From: Aureimonas sp. ME7
Lineage (GTDB): Bacteria > Pseudomonadota > Alphaproteobacteria > Rhizobiales > Rhizobiaceae
Assembly: GCF_903970965.1 (NCBI RefSeq)
Contig: NZ_CAJCKW010000003.1
Span: 396,479-460,478, forward strand
Length of the DNA stretch: 64,000 nt
Direction of reading: 5' to 3'
Shown here: positions 17,753 to 25,795 of the stretch, piece after piece
Position numbering within the stretch: the first letter of the stretch is position 1
Layout of the letters: the number at the start of each line of letters is the position of its first letter
Made by a program: the position numbers and the translations under genes
Notes under the pieces: generated by a model
Seen by the model: only the letters and a program-made list of their open reading frames with translations
Databases searched by the model: none
Told to the model about the DNA's origin: nothing

Positions 17753-18294
17753 GTTCGCGGTGTTTCCTTTCCGATGCCCTTGCGGGAGAACCAGTCCCGC
17801 GTCGCCTTGCGGTCGGTGCCCATCTCGAGGAGAAAGTCGTTCACCAGGCGCGGATCGTCGAGGGCCGCGGCACGAAAGGCCGCATCGATCCGCCGCCCCT
17901 GCGCCTGGGACAGTTCAAGCGTGAGAGCGCGCCCTTTTCGTGTGGGATAGAGACGACGTTGCCGCCGGTCGTCGCTGCCCGGAACCTGGGCGATGAAGCC
18001 GTCGTCCATCAACTGTCTGAGAACGCGCGACAGGGACTGCTTGGTGATCTGCAGAAGTTCCAGGATCTCCGCGATCGTCATGCCCGGGTCACGGTTGACG
18101 AAGTGGAGGATGCGGTGGTGCGCCCGGCCGAACCCGTATCGCTCCAGGATGGAATCTGCGTCTCCGGTGAATTCGCGATAGGCGAAGAAGAACAGCTCGA
18201 TCAGCCGGAAATCCAGCTCGCCCCGCGTCGGCAAAGGCTCCTCCACGATATCGGTGGAGTCCGGGGAGAGGGAGGCGTTCAAAAGCGAATCCAT
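17749..18294 (-). CDS. petP: MarR-family regulator, PetP-like
   Basis: 181 residues with a winged-helix MarR domain (about 45-140): FGRAHHRILHFVNRDPGMT, then ILELLQITKQSLSRVLRQL as the recognition helix and a wing region DDRRQRRLYPTRKG. First gene of the three-gene petP-petR-kinase operon, with ATGA overlap into petR. The pairing with petR supports the PetP assignment; DNA targets are not shown by the sequence. Confidence 0.85.
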   Translation of the reverse strand: MDSLLNASLSPDSTDIVEEPLPTRGELDFRLIELFFFAYREFTGDADSILERYGFGRAHHRILHFVNRDPGMTIAEILELLQITKQSLSRVLRQLMDDGFIAQVPGSDDRRQRRLYPTRKGRALTLELSQAQGRRIDAAFRAAALDDPRLVNDFLLEMGTDRKATRDWFSRKGIGKETPRT

Positions 18295-18573
18295 CGAATT
18301 AGGTCAGTAGTGTTGACGTATCTCGGTTCTATTGTTACACCCTTGCACACGGTCGGGAACAGGTGTCGAGGCGCCGTCCCGGTTTTGGAACCGCCGATTT
18401 TGAAGGCCCTTTCGAAGCTCCGCCGTAATTTCAGCCTATGATCGGCTCACCCAAGAGATGAGTATGGATCATGCCGCCGCAACCCGGGGCGGCTGGGAGG
18501 GTCAGGCGTATCGCCGGGTTCGATACGCACCGATGTCAGGAAAGGGCGCCCCTTCGGGCGCGATCACCAAGCG
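18295..18573. other. Divergent promoter region between petP and ilvE
   Basis: 279 bases without a gene. TTGACG at 18313-18318, with a 17-base spacer to TACACC, is a weak sigma70-like candidate pointing toward ilvE. No clear operator is visible. Confidence 0.4.
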
Positions 18574-19464
18574 ATGAGCAGCGTTCCCTTCGACCAAATG
18601 GACGGCCAGATCTGGTACAACGGCGAATTCGTGGCGTGGAAGGATGCCAAGGTTCACGTGCTGACGCACGGCCTGCATTATGCCAGCGCCGTATTCGAAG
18701 GTGAGCGCGCCTATGGCGGCGAGATCTTCAAGCTGCGCGAGCACACCGACCGCCTGATCGCGTCGGGCCGCGTCCTCGGTTTCGAAGTTCCCTACAGCGC
18801 GGACGAGATCGACGCCGCTTGCAACGAGCTTCTCCGTCGCCAGGGCTTTTCCGACGCCTATGTGCGGCCGATCGCGTGGCGCGGGTCGGAATCGATGGGC
18901 GTTTCGGCGCAGAAGAACCGGATCAACCTTGCCATCGCCATCTGGCAATGGCCGAGCTATTTCGATCCCGAGCAGCGCATGAAAGGCATTCGCCTGGATA
19001 TGGCCGAGTATCGCCGGCCGGACCCGCGCACCGCCCCGTCCAAAGCCAAGGCGGCCGGTCTCTACATGATCTGCACGATCTCCAAGCACGCCGCGGAAGC
19101 CAAGGGCTACGCCGACGCCCTGATGCTCGATTGGCGCGGCCAAGTGGCGGAAGCCACCGGGGCCAACGTCTTCTTCGTCAAGGACGGCGTGATCCATACG
19201 CCCGATCCAGACTGCTTTCTCGACGGCATCACCCGCCGCACCGTGATCGAGCTCGCCAAGCGGCGCGGCTACGAGGTGCAGGTGCGCGCGATCCAGCCGG
19301 AGGAGATGGAAGGCTTCACCGAGTGCTTCCTCTGCGGCACCGCTGCCGAGGTGACGCCGGTCGCCGAGATCGGCCCTTATCGCTTCACGCCCGGCGACAT
19401 CACGCGCCGGCTGGTGGAGGACTATGCCGCCGAAGTGCAGCCGAAGCGGATGGCGGCCGAGTAG
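18574..19464 (+). CDS. ilvE: Branched-chain amino acid aminotransferase
   Basis: PLP-dependent fold-type IV enzyme, last step of Leu/Ile/Val synthesis. 296 residues, normal length. Class IV landmarks are VLTHGLHYASAVFEGERAY near the N terminus, the region MLDWRGQVAEATGANVFFV, and GITRRTVIELAKRRGYEV. Followed by a rho-independent terminator, so it is a single-gene unit. Confidence 0.95.
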   Translation: MSSVPFDQMDGQIWYNGEFVAWKDAKVHVLTHGLHYASAVFEGERAYGGEIFKLREHTDRLIASGRVLGFEVPYSADEIDAACNELLRRQGFSDAYVRPIAWRGSESMGVSAQKNRINLAIAIWQWPSYFDPEQRMKGIRLDMAEYRRPDPRTAPSKAKAAGLYMICTISKHAAEAKGYADALMLDWRGQVAEATGANVFFVKDGVIHTPDPDCFLDGITRRTVIELAKRRGYEVQVRAIQPEEMEGFTECFLCGTAAEVTPVAEIGPYRFTPGDITRRLVEDYAAEVQPKRMAAE

Positions 19465-19491
19465 CTTCCGTCCTCCGACTTCGAAATCTCC

Positions 19492-19519
19492 AAGGCCCGC
19501 TCCCGCAGCGGGCCTTTTT
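19492..19519 (+). terminator. Rho-independent terminator after ilvE
   Basis: Stem AAGGCCCGC/GCGGGCCTT with a 7-base loop and a five-base T run. Confidence 0.93.
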
Positions 19520-19579
19520 CGTTGGCTTGAGGCCGGTCGGACGCTACCTCCCTGCCGACCCCAACGATGGTTCCTTTCC

Positions 19580-20221
19580 ATGACCCTTTCCGCCGAGATC
19601 GTTCCCGTCACCCCGTTCCAACAGAACTGCTGTCTTCTCTTCGACGACGGGGAGGGGCGTCCGGCGGTGGTGGTGGATCCCGGCGGCGACGTCGATCGCA
19701 TTCTCGATACCGTTCGCGCCCGGAACCTGAACGTCGAAGCGATCTGGCTGACCCATGGCCATATCGACCATGCCGGCGGCGCGATGGATCTGAAGGATGC
19801 GCTCGGCGTCGAGATCGTCGGCCCGCACCGCGCCGATGCCATGCTGCTCGATCGGCTCGAGGATCAGGCGCGCATGTTCGGCCTGCCGGGCGCGGTGCGC
19901 AACTGCGTGCCCGACCGCTGGCTCGAGGACGGCGACACGCTTTCCCTCGGATCGCATGTCTTCCAGGTCATTCATGCACCGGGGCACGCGCCGGGGCATG
20001 TCGTGTTCTTCCAGCCCGAAGCCAAGTTCCTGCATGCCGGCGACGTTCTCTTCGCCGGCTCGATCGGTCGCACCGACCTGCCGGGCGGCGACGGAGCGCA
20101 ATTGATCGCTACCATTCGCGACAAGATCCTGCCGCTCGGCGACGATGTGGGCTTCATCTGCGGCCATGGCCCCGGCAGCCGGCTCGGGGTCGAGCGGCGG
20201 ACCAACCCGTTTCTGGTGTAG
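19580..20221 (+). CDS. MBL-fold metallohydrolase, glyoxalase-II-like (YcbL type)
   Basis: 213 residues of a metallo-beta-lactamase fold. Metal ligands are visible in THGHIDHAGGA (HxHxDH), in the second His region HAPGHAPGHVVFF, in HAGDVLFAGSIGRTDLPGG and in CGHGPGS near the C terminus. The short length without the glyoxalase II C-terminal domain fits the YcbL group. The natural substrate is uncertain; a thioester is likely. Confidence 0.9.
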   Translation: MTLSAEIVPVTPFQQNCCLLFDDGEGRPAVVVDPGGDVDRILDTVRARNLNVEAIWLTHGHIDHAGGAMDLKDALGVEIVGPHRADAMLLDRLEDQARMFGLPGAVRNCVPDRWLEDGDTLSLGSHVFQVIHAPGHAPGHVVFFQPEAKFLHAGDVLFAGSIGRTDLPGGDGAQLIATIRDKILPLGDDVGFICGHGPGSRLGVERRTNPFLV

Positions 20222-20249
20222 GGATCGGAGCCTCGGCCGGCGGACGCTC

Positions 20250-21077
20250 TCAGCGCTCGCCGGTGCAGAAGCGCCGCTTGCCCGCCTCGTCGAGATAGGT
20301 GCCGAGCGAAGCGTCAAAGGTCGGATAGCGCGCGACGCAGTCGCGCAGCCAATCGGGCGTCCAGGGTTCGAGGAACGAGAGCGCTTCCGGCCGGGGGGCG
20401 GGGACGACGGGCGAGGGCTCTTCCGCGACGGGGCCGGGTGCCTCGATCCGAGGTTCGGGCGCTCTCGCATCCGGGTCCGGCGCGAGGGCGGGGCGCTCGT
20501 CGGGATCGGGATAGACCGTGACGGCGCGCTCCTGCGCGCTCAAGGCAGCATAGGGCGTCTCGCTTAGTTCTGCTTGAGGACCCCGGTCGGACCCGGCCAA
20601 GCCGCGATAGTCCGGTGCGATGCGGATGATTCTGGCGGGACCGAGTTCCACGACATCCAGACCATCGGGACCGTAAGGGCGCCTGTCGAGGCGCGCCGAC
20701 GCGATGTCGACGATCTTCGGGCCCGCCGGCACCGACGCACGAGCGCCTGGGAGCTCGGCCGCGCCCCCGCCTATGACGACGACGGAGGGCGAAACGGAAG
20801 CACCGGACGTGCCGTAATAGGAGTCGGCCTCGATCGCGCCCCCGAACGTCGAGACCTCGGTGACCGACCGGCTTGTGCCTCGGTAGCTTTGCCTTTCATG
20901 CCTGTTCGCGATGCGGTCGTGCCGCCGCGGCAAGCTCCTGGACCAATTGTTCGCTCGCACGTCGCTGACGGCGGGGCTGCCGTGGCCGAAACGATCCAGC
21001 CGGAACGCGGCATCCTCGTTGGCTAGGGCAGGCGAGGCAGCCAGCAAAGTGGCGAGCGCGAAAAGATGCGACTTCAT
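20250..21077 (-). CDS. Secreted protein with BA14K-like C-terminal motif
   Basis: 275 residues from the ATG at 21077, which gives a clean signal peptide (MKSHLFALATLLAASPALA). The middle is low-complexity with a Pro/Glu-rich stretch. The C-terminal about 45 residues (WTPDWLRDCVARYPTFDAS, then GTYLDEAGKRRFC) match the pattern of BA14K-type repeats found in rhizobial envelope or lectin-like proteins. Two cysteines may form a disulfide. Function unknown. Convergent with the MBL gene. Confidence 0.75.
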   Translation of the reverse strand: MKSHLFALATLLAASPALANEDAAFRLDRFGHGSPAVSDVRANNWSRSLPRRHDRIANRHERQSYRGTSRSVTEVSTFGGAIEADSYYGTSGASVSPSVVVIGGGAAELPGARASVPAGPKIVDIASARLDRRPYGPDGLDVVELGPARIIRIAPDYRGLAGSDRGPQAELSETPYAALSAQERAVTVYPDPDERPALAPDPDARAPEPRIEAPGPVAEEPSPVVPAPRPEALSFLEPWTPDWLRDCVARYPTFDASLGTYLDEAGKRRFCTGER

Positions 21078-21173
21078 GGGCGGCTCGCACTGTTCATCAT
21101 TTGGTAACGATGTTGTGCAATGCGCCGCCCAAGTCAAACCGGCGAGGGCGAAGTCTTAAGACTTGGTAAACGC

Positions 21174-21210
21174 ATCGAGGGCCCGGCGAACGATCCGCCG
21201 GGCCCTCGAT
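21174..21210 (-). terminator. Strong hairpin downstream of the cold-shock gene
   Basis: A 15-bp perfect stem (ATCGAGGGCCCGGCG with its complement) around a 7-base loop. On the minus strand it is followed by GCGTTTACC, so the U tract is short. Its position between the csp stop and the BA14K-like gene supports a terminator. Confidence 0.65.
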
Positions 21211-21266
21211 CTGAAAGGTTGGTACGTTCGAGATGCTATTCCCGGACGCTTCCGACGTCGGGAAGT

Positions 21267-21482
21267 TTAGTCGGCCGCTTCGAGATTGACCGCCTTCGGG
21301 CCCTTGCCGCGCTTGTCGGGCTCGGTCTCGTAGGAGACCTTCTGGTTCTCGACGAGGCCGGACAGGCCGGACGCCTGAACCGCCGAGATATGGACGAAGA
21401 TGTCCGCGCCGCCGTTGTCGGGCTTGATGAAGCCAAAGCCCTTCTCGGTATTGAAGAACTTGACCGTGCCGGTCTGTGCCAT
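21267..21482 (-). CDS. Cold-shock domain protein
   Basis: 71-residue CspA-type single-stranded nucleic-acid-binding protein. RNP1 (KGFGFIK) and RNP2 (DIFVHISAV) are intact. A purine-rich ribosome site (AAAGGAAAAGGG) lies upstream. CspA-like proteins act as RNA chaperones and some rise at low temperature; whether this copy is cold-inducible is not shown, though a long untranslated leader is possible. Confidence 0.96.
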   Translation of the reverse strand: MAQTGTVKFFNTEKGFGFIKPDNGGADIFVHISAVQASGLSGLVENQKVSYETEPDKRGKGPKAVNLEAAD

Positions 21483-21969
21483 TGCAGGAACCCTTTTCCT
21501 TTAGGCTGTCGATGGACCCCTTTCGGGGATGGCAGGCAAGTCTTGATGCGAGGAAAGGGAACCGATACATCGCAGCCCGCTCGCGCAGACTACCCGGGAG
21601 ATGCGCCCCCGATACGCAATTCGTCCATTACCCGAGTTCGCGAATTTGCCCGAACTAGAAAAGTGTGCAAGCACTCGCTTGACTTTGCAAGCGAAAGTTT
21701 CACCCGAACGATCCTCTCGGCTTTCGCATCTGCATTTGCCTCGTCTTGAGGCAGGTGAAGTGAAGATCGTGCGTTAGACTGACGATCCCTCAAGCGCCCG
21801 GATTTTGCCGCATCACGGCCGCTGCGCAGTCGAATTTTGCGATGCGACGCTTACGCGCAATCCCGTTCCCTTTTCCGGTCCCGTCGCGCAAAAAAGATCG
21901 GAACCATCGCTTTCCCAAAGGCTTCCCCTCCTGAACCCCCACGGGGAAATGGAAACAGGGAGACTGATA
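21483..21969. other. Divergent intergenic region, csp leader side and secreted-protein promoter side
   Basis: No gene is supported in 487 bases. A small inverted repeat CAAGC-actc-GCTTG lies at 21668-21681 and TTGACT at 21679-21684 is a possible -35, but no convincing -10 follows. The base composition is lower in GC than the flanks. An AGGGAG ribosome site ends the region. Confidence 0.5.
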
Positions 21970-22323
21970 ATGAAGCGCATTTTGATCGCTGCCGCCGCCT
22001 TGGGTTTTGCCGCCGCACCGGCTCTCGCGCAGTCGACCGACGGCGGTTCGACCGCTGGCGGCGCGACGGTGATGCCGGAAACCAACGCGACCGGCACGAT
22101 GCAGTCGGGCGATAACATGGGTTCGGCCGCCACCACGGGCGACACGGCCGCCGCGCCGGCGACCGGCGCGATGGGCACCGACAACATGTCGACCAGCTCG
22201 ACGACGCCGGAAGCGCCGATGGGCGCCGGCACGCCGACGCAGGGCATGGACTCGAACGCGGGTGCGGCTGCGAGCGGCACGACGCCTTCGGGCGGTATCG
22301 TTCCGGGGCAGACGCCGGAGTGA
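21970..22323 (+). CDS. Small secreted low-complexity protein with TPSGGIVPGQTPE tail
   Basis: 117 residues from the ATG at 21970, which has AGGGAG 7 bases upstream. A clear signal peptide (MKRILIAAAALGFAAAPALA) is followed by a Thr/Ala/Gly/Met-rich disordered body with no domain. The C-terminal TPSGGIVPGQTPE is almost repeated in the protein at 22963-23268. It has its own terminator. Function unknown; probably periplasmic or extracellular. Confidence 0.85.
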   Translation: MKRILIAAAALGFAAAPALAQSTDGGSTAGGATVMPETNATGTMQSGDNMGSAATTGDTAAAPATGAMGTDNMSTSSTTPEAPMGAGTPTQGMDSNAGAAASGTTPSGGIVPGQTPE

Positions 22324-22356
22324 AAAGGCTTCGAGCCATTCAGGCTTGAGACCCAG

Positions 22357-22386
22357 CGCCGTCCCGCTCTTGCGGGGCGGCGTTTT
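22357..22386 (+). terminator. Rho-independent terminator
   Basis: Stem CGCCGTCCCGC/GCGGGGCGGCG (with one G-T pair) around TCTT, followed by TTTT; 33 bases after the preceding stop codon. Confidence 0.9.
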
Positions 22387-22446
22387 CGTTAGGGGGATCG
22401 GAACGCACCCCGGCGTAGGGCATTACCTCCGTAACTCTTTTCGGGA

Positions 22447-22797
22447 ATGACGATCATGATCCGGCTCACCGCTTCCGCCCTCCTTCTTGCTGCCGGCCTT
22501 GCGGGCGCGGCGAGCGCCCAGACGGTTTCCAACGACGACTTCAGCCGTCGCCCGGCGGCGGCGCGCGAGGCGAACGGGTTGCCGGGCGTGGGCCTGGATG
22601 CGGGGACGGCGGGGCGCGAGGGCGGCACGCGCGGCCCCGGCGGGTTGCAGAACGGGGTCGGTGCCTATGGCGTGATGACGCCGGACGCCTCGGGCGCGGC
22701 TGGCAACACGCTGAGCCGGGTGCCGGGCGCGGTGCCGGAAGGATCGGGCACGGGCTTCGGCATTCCGCTCGGCGGGCCGGCCGGTACGAACGGCTGA
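22447..22797 (+). CDS. Small secreted Gly-rich protein
   Basis: 116 residues, or 113 from the ATG at 22456. Signal peptide (MIRLTASALLLAAGLAGAASA) then a Gly/Ala-rich mature region without cysteines or a known domain. Flanked by terminators on both sides, so it is a separate unit. Function unknown. Confidence 0.8.
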   Translation: MTIMIRLTASALLLAAGLAGAASAQTVSNDDFSRRPAAAREANGLPGVGLDAGTAGREGGTRGPGGLQNGVGAYGVMTPDASGAAGNTLSRVPGAVPEGSGTGFGIPLGGPAGTNG

Positions 22798-22818
22798 GCT
22801 CCCAAAAGGATGCATGCG

Positions 22819-22844
22819 AAGGCCCGCTCCGGCGGGCCTTTTTT
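22819..22844 (+). terminator. Rho-independent terminator
   Basis: Stem AAGGCCCGC/GCGGGCCTT with loop TCCG and a T run; nearly the same stem as the ilvE terminator. Confidence 0.93.
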
Positions 22845-22962
22845 GTTGCCAAGCCCTTGGAACGCGAGGATTATCGCGCCGTTTCCCCGGCAACGAAATC
22901 GAAGGCGCCGCGTGGGCCGAAGGGCCGGCGACAGGCCGCCGAGTGGCAAGGGTTCGACGATC

Positions 22963-23268
22963 ATGAAGGAATGTTTGTTCGCGAGCGCCGGGCTGGCGCT
23001 GGTTCTCCTCGCCTTCCCGGCGCTCGCTGATTCGCGCGAGACGGGGGTGATCCTGTCGCCGCGCGAGCGGGCGCAGGTGGTGCGCCAGGTGGAGCTGCCC
23101 GATGGGCGCGTGGTGCTGCAGACGGAGAATTACGGTTTCCCGGCCTTCTACGGCGTCGGCGACGTGCGCGGCAAGGCATCGTCGATCCCGCTCGTGAACG
23201 GGCAGACGCCCTCGGTTCTCGGCTCGACGCCGTCGGGCGGTCTGGTTCCGGGGCAGACGCCGGAATAG
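22963..23268 (+). CDS. Small secreted protein with TPSGGLVPGQTPE tail
   Basis: 101 residues from the ATG at 22963: signal peptide (MKECLFASAGLALVLLAFPALA), a compact hydrophilic middle (SPRERAQVVRQVELPDGRVV) and the C-terminal TPSGGLVPGQTPE, which differs from the 21970-22323 tail at one residue. The rest of the two proteins is not similar. Function unknown. Confidence 0.85.
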   Translation: MKECLFASAGLALVLLAFPALADSRETGVILSPRERAQVVRQVELPDGRVVLQTENYGFPAFYGVGDVRGKASSIPLVNGQTPSVLGSTPSGGLVPGQTPE

Positions 23269-23953
23269 GACCGGCCTCCCAACGCTGGACGCACGAAATC
23301 GGCCTGTGCCGCGTATCGCGGCCGGGCTTTTTGCTGGAGGAAAGTCTCAGGTGTCGCCCTTTTGATGGTGGGCGACGGGACGCCGGAGGCGAACCTCCGT
23401 GGGGTGTGTGTATGTGTGGTCCGCCTCCGGCGTCCCGCGCGGTGTTGGTCGGTTCCGGACCGGGGTGCGAAGCCGGCCCTGGCCGTTTGTCGAGGGTTAC
23501 GCAGGGCATCTCGGCCTGTTGGGCGCTGCGGTTGTCACTCGCATCGCGTTCGAGACTGTCTCCGACGCCGTAGTTGTCCAAGAGCCGCTTCGTTTTGAGC
23601 AGCCAACCCTCATGTGCTCTTCAGGAACCGTCCGGGCCAGCGCATCCTCCGGCAGGATGCGTGTCGCGGACACCGCTCGCCAGCCCCTCCGAACGATCCC
23701 GGTGATCATTCGCGCCCATCCAGAACGGGCCGGCGATGACGGACAAGATAGAAGAGGCGGCAAGGGGCGGGGATAAGAGGGGGACGGATTTCGGTTCGGG
23801 CCCCGTGATGGCGCGCTGTTCAGCGCAGGTGCGACGAGGGCACGACGAGCGGGGTCGGGCGCGGCTCCGCGCCGCCCACGTGAAACCGCTTCGCATTTCG
23901 GGGGCGATGGCTTTAGGAAGCTCGGCATCGATCCCGATGGAAGGCATTCCCCG
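23269..23953. other. Long intergenic region without a supported gene
   Basis: 685 bases. Open frames are present on both strands but show no ribosome site, signal peptide or domain, and their codon pattern looks like chance GC-rich reading. A GC-rich imperfect hairpin near 23301-23333 followed by TTTTT may end the preceding transcript. Otherwise nothing clear. Confidence 0.55.
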
Positions 23954-24091
23954 TTGTTTGCGACCCGTACCGTCCTCGCCGTTCTCGCCCTCGCCCTGCT
24001 GGCCGGATGCGCCGAGATCAACAAACCGATCACGCCGAACGATTCATGGCGCGAAAAGGCGACGCGCTCCACCAACGGGATGCCGTACTGA
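23954..24091 (+). CDS. Very small lipoprotein
   Basis: A 45-residue frame with a TTG start; GGAAGG lies about 9 bases upstream. It begins LFATRTVLAVLALALLAGC as encoded, giving a lipoprotein signal with lipobox LAGC, then a 27-residue mature part (AEINKPITPNDSWREKAT) ending in PY. The lipobox, the hydrophobic core and the ribosome site together support a real gene. Processing by Lgt and Lsp is predicted. Function unknown. Confidence 0.7.
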   Translation: MFATRTVLAVLALALLAGCAEINKPITPNDSWREKATRSTNGMPY

Positions 24092-24440
24092 CCCGGCGCA
24101 AACGGGCGACCGGGAGCCGGTCGCTCGCCAGGCGGGGGATGGCGTTCGCGGCCCCGCTCGGTGGCTCAAGGGATCCCCTGTCGGCTTGGTGGCTCCTCTG
24201 CCCCGACCCGCTGGCGATCGTCCCCTGTCGGTCCAGCACGGTGCAGGTTGGCGAAAAGCCATTCCGCTTGAACGAAAAGGATGCGTTCTAACGCCGTGTC
24301 GGGGGTGGGCCGGCGTCAGGTCCCCCCGCGAACCGCACCGGGCGGGGCGTCAACCATACGCCCGGCTGAATATCCGGTTCAGGAACCATTCAGGTGCCGG
24401 GGTGCTTTATCGCTTCATGCTTGGCCTTAGGAGTTTTGGC
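24092..24440. other. Intergenic region with tandem-repeat operator
   Basis: 349 bases with no supported gene. The main signal is the direct repeat at 24378-24394, about 60 bases before the next start codon. AGGAG near 24430 is the ribosome site of the next gene. Confidence 0.6.
24378..24394 (+). promoter_or_regulatory. Tandem TTCAGG repeat (11-bp period), candidate operator
   Basis: TTCAGG at 24378 and again at 24389, one helical turn apart (GTTCAGGAACC then ATTCAGGTGCC). An 11-bp direct repeat is the usual arrangement for OmpR-family dimers. The same pattern precedes the paralogous gene at 24949. The cognate regulator is not identified. Confidence 0.6.
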
Positions 24441-24743
24441 ATGAAGAAGTCCCTGATCCTCGCCGTTGCCGGTACGCTTCTGGCGACCGCCCTCCCGGCG
24501 GCGGCGCAGTCCGTGCGCATCGACCGTGACGGCGGCGTCCACGTCGTGCGCGACCACGGCCGCCACCTGTCCCCGCGCGAGGTGCGCCGCATCGAGCGGC
24601 AGAAGCGCGAATGGCGCCGCGACCATGCCCGCCGCTACGAGCGCCACCTGAGCCCTCGCGAAGTCCGCCGCATCGAGCGCGAGCGCCGCATGGAGCGCGC
24701 GCATCGCCGGATGGAGCGCGAGCGCTACGGCTACTACCGCTGA
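24441..24743 (+). CDS. Secreted arginine-rich protein with duplicated RHLSPREVRRIER motif
   Basis: 100 residues with a signal peptide (MKKSLILAVAGTLLATALPAAA). The 13-residue motif RHLSPREVRRIER occurs at 41-53 and 68-80, separated by a basic spacer; the two DNA copies differ at silent positions, so it is not a recent duplication. The mature protein is very basic and predicted helical. It is a paralogue of the next gene by leader and repeat pattern. Function unknown; an envelope or polyanion-binding role is only a guess. Confidence 0.88.
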   Translation: MKKSLILAVAGTLLATALPAAAQSVRIDRDGGVHVVRDHGRHLSPREVRRIERQKREWRRDHARRYERHLSPREVRRIERERRMERAHRRMERERYGYYR

Positions 24744-24790
24744 ACACCAGCGATGCTTCCGGCGCCACCGCGCCGTAGCGGGGAACGACA

Positions 24791-24826
24791 AGGGGGCGCG
24801 GGGACGAATGGTCCCGGCGCCCTTTT
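24791..24826 (+). terminator. Rho-independent terminator
   Basis: Stem GGGCGCGGGGAC/GTCCCGGCGCCC, with one mismatch, around GAATG, followed by TTTT. Confidence 0.85.
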
Positions 24827-24879
24827 CGCATGAGAGGCCACGGTTCCGCCGCAGACCATAAGCGAAGATGAAGATCAGG

Positions 24880-24896
24880 TTCAGGAAACGTTCAGG
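24880..24896 (+). promoter_or_regulatory. Tandem TTCAGG repeat (11-bp period), second copy
   Basis: TTCAGG at 24880 and 24891 (GTTCAGGAAAC then GTTCAGGCGCG), 69 bases before the start of the next gene. Same spacing and core as 24378-24394, so the two paralogues are probably co-regulated. Confidence 0.6.
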
Positions 24897-24948
24897 CGCG
24901 GAAGCGTTTCATGAGGGACACGGCAACACATGGGAGCTTGTGACCCTG

Positions 24949-25257
24949 ATGAAGAAGACCCTGATCCTCGCCCTTTCCGGTCTGTTTCTCGCCACTTCGA
25001 TGCCGGCGATGGCGCAGACCTATCGCTCGGATGTCCGGCAGTATCGCCAGAACGAGCGGATCGATCGCGGCCATCACACCGGGCGCATCAGCCCGCGCGA
25101 AGCGGCGCGTCTCGACCGGCAGCAGCGGCGGATCGAACGCGTCGAGCGCCGGGCGCGCCATTACAACAACGGCCGCATCGACCCGCGCTCGGCCGAACAG
25201 ATCCGGCGCATGCAGAACAAGGCGAACCGCGACATCCGCCGCGCCAACCGCTGGTAG
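24949..25257 (+). CDS. Secreted basic protein with GRIxPR repeats, paralogue of 24441-24743
   Basis: 102 residues from the ATG at 24949. The signal peptide (MKKTLILALSGLFLATSMPAMA) is close to that of the preceding paralogue. The mature part has two degenerate units, GRISPREAARLDRQQRRI and GRIDPRSAEQIRRMQNKA, matching the upstream protein's motif. Arg/Gln-rich, helical, no cysteines. Function unknown. Confidence 0.87.
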   Translation: MKKTLILALSGLFLATSMPAMAQTYRSDVRQYRQNERIDRGHHTGRISPREAARLDRQQRRIERVERRARHYNNGRIDPRSAEQIRRMQNKANRDIRRANRW

Positions 25258-25456
25258 GCGATCCCCTTCGCGCGGCCGAACCGGAGGGCGCGCGATGGCT
25301 GATGGCGCAAGGGGCGCCGACTTGCCGCCCTCGCGCCGCTTGCGCCTCCGTGCCGCCCCGGCCGCCGGTGCCCCGACCCTTCGCCGCCCCGCGCCCGGAA
25401 CTTGCCCACGCGGGGCGTCTTCCCCTCCCAACGGTTTCGCATCGGAGTTTGAGACG

Positions 25457-25795
25457 ATGAAAACGACGATCCTTCTCGGCCTGTCCGCGCTTCTCGCCCT
25501 CGGTTCGCTGCCGGCGGGGGCGCAGCCCTTCGCAAGGCTTGGCAATGCCGCGCCCGAGGGCGGCGCGGTGATCCGCGTCCAGTCCATTCAGGAGCAACTG
25601 AACCGACGCATCGAACTTCAGGTGCGCGAGAACGAACGGCGCGGCCTCACCAACTCACGCGCGATCCAGCGCGAACAGCGCCGCGACCGAGCGGATCGGC
25701 GCTGGGAGCGGCGTGAGCGGGAGCAGAGGCGTTGGGATCGGGAGGAGCGGCGGCGGGATCGTTGGGAGGATCGGCGTAGTTTGGGATCGTATTAG
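25457..25795 (+). CDS. Secreted protein with Arg/Glu-rich helical tail
   Basis: 112 residues: signal peptide (MKTTILLGLSALLALGSLPAGA), a short middle with VQSIQEQLNRRIELQVREN, then a charged tail dominated by Arg, Glu, Asp and Trp that is likely one long helix. It is similar in style, though not clearly in sequence, to the two preceding genes, and lacks their upstream TTCAGG repeat. It ends just before the AT-rich gene at 25914. Function unknown. Confidence 0.8.
   Translation: MKTTILLGLSALLALGSLPAGAQPFARLGNAAPEGGAVIRVQSIQEQLNRRIELQVRENERRGLTNSRAIQREQRRDRADRRWERREREQRRWDREERRRDRWEDRRSLGSY

Noticed and set aside
24007..24291. A 94-codon frame overlapping the small lipoprotein
   Set aside because: No ribosome site, no signal or domain, and it conflicts with the better-supported lipoprotein frame.
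23736..24440. Upstream part of the long frame that ends at 24743
   Set aside because: Only the segment from the ATG at 24441 has a ribosome site and signal peptide; the earlier part overlaps the lipoprotein in another frame and crosses an operator-like repeat.
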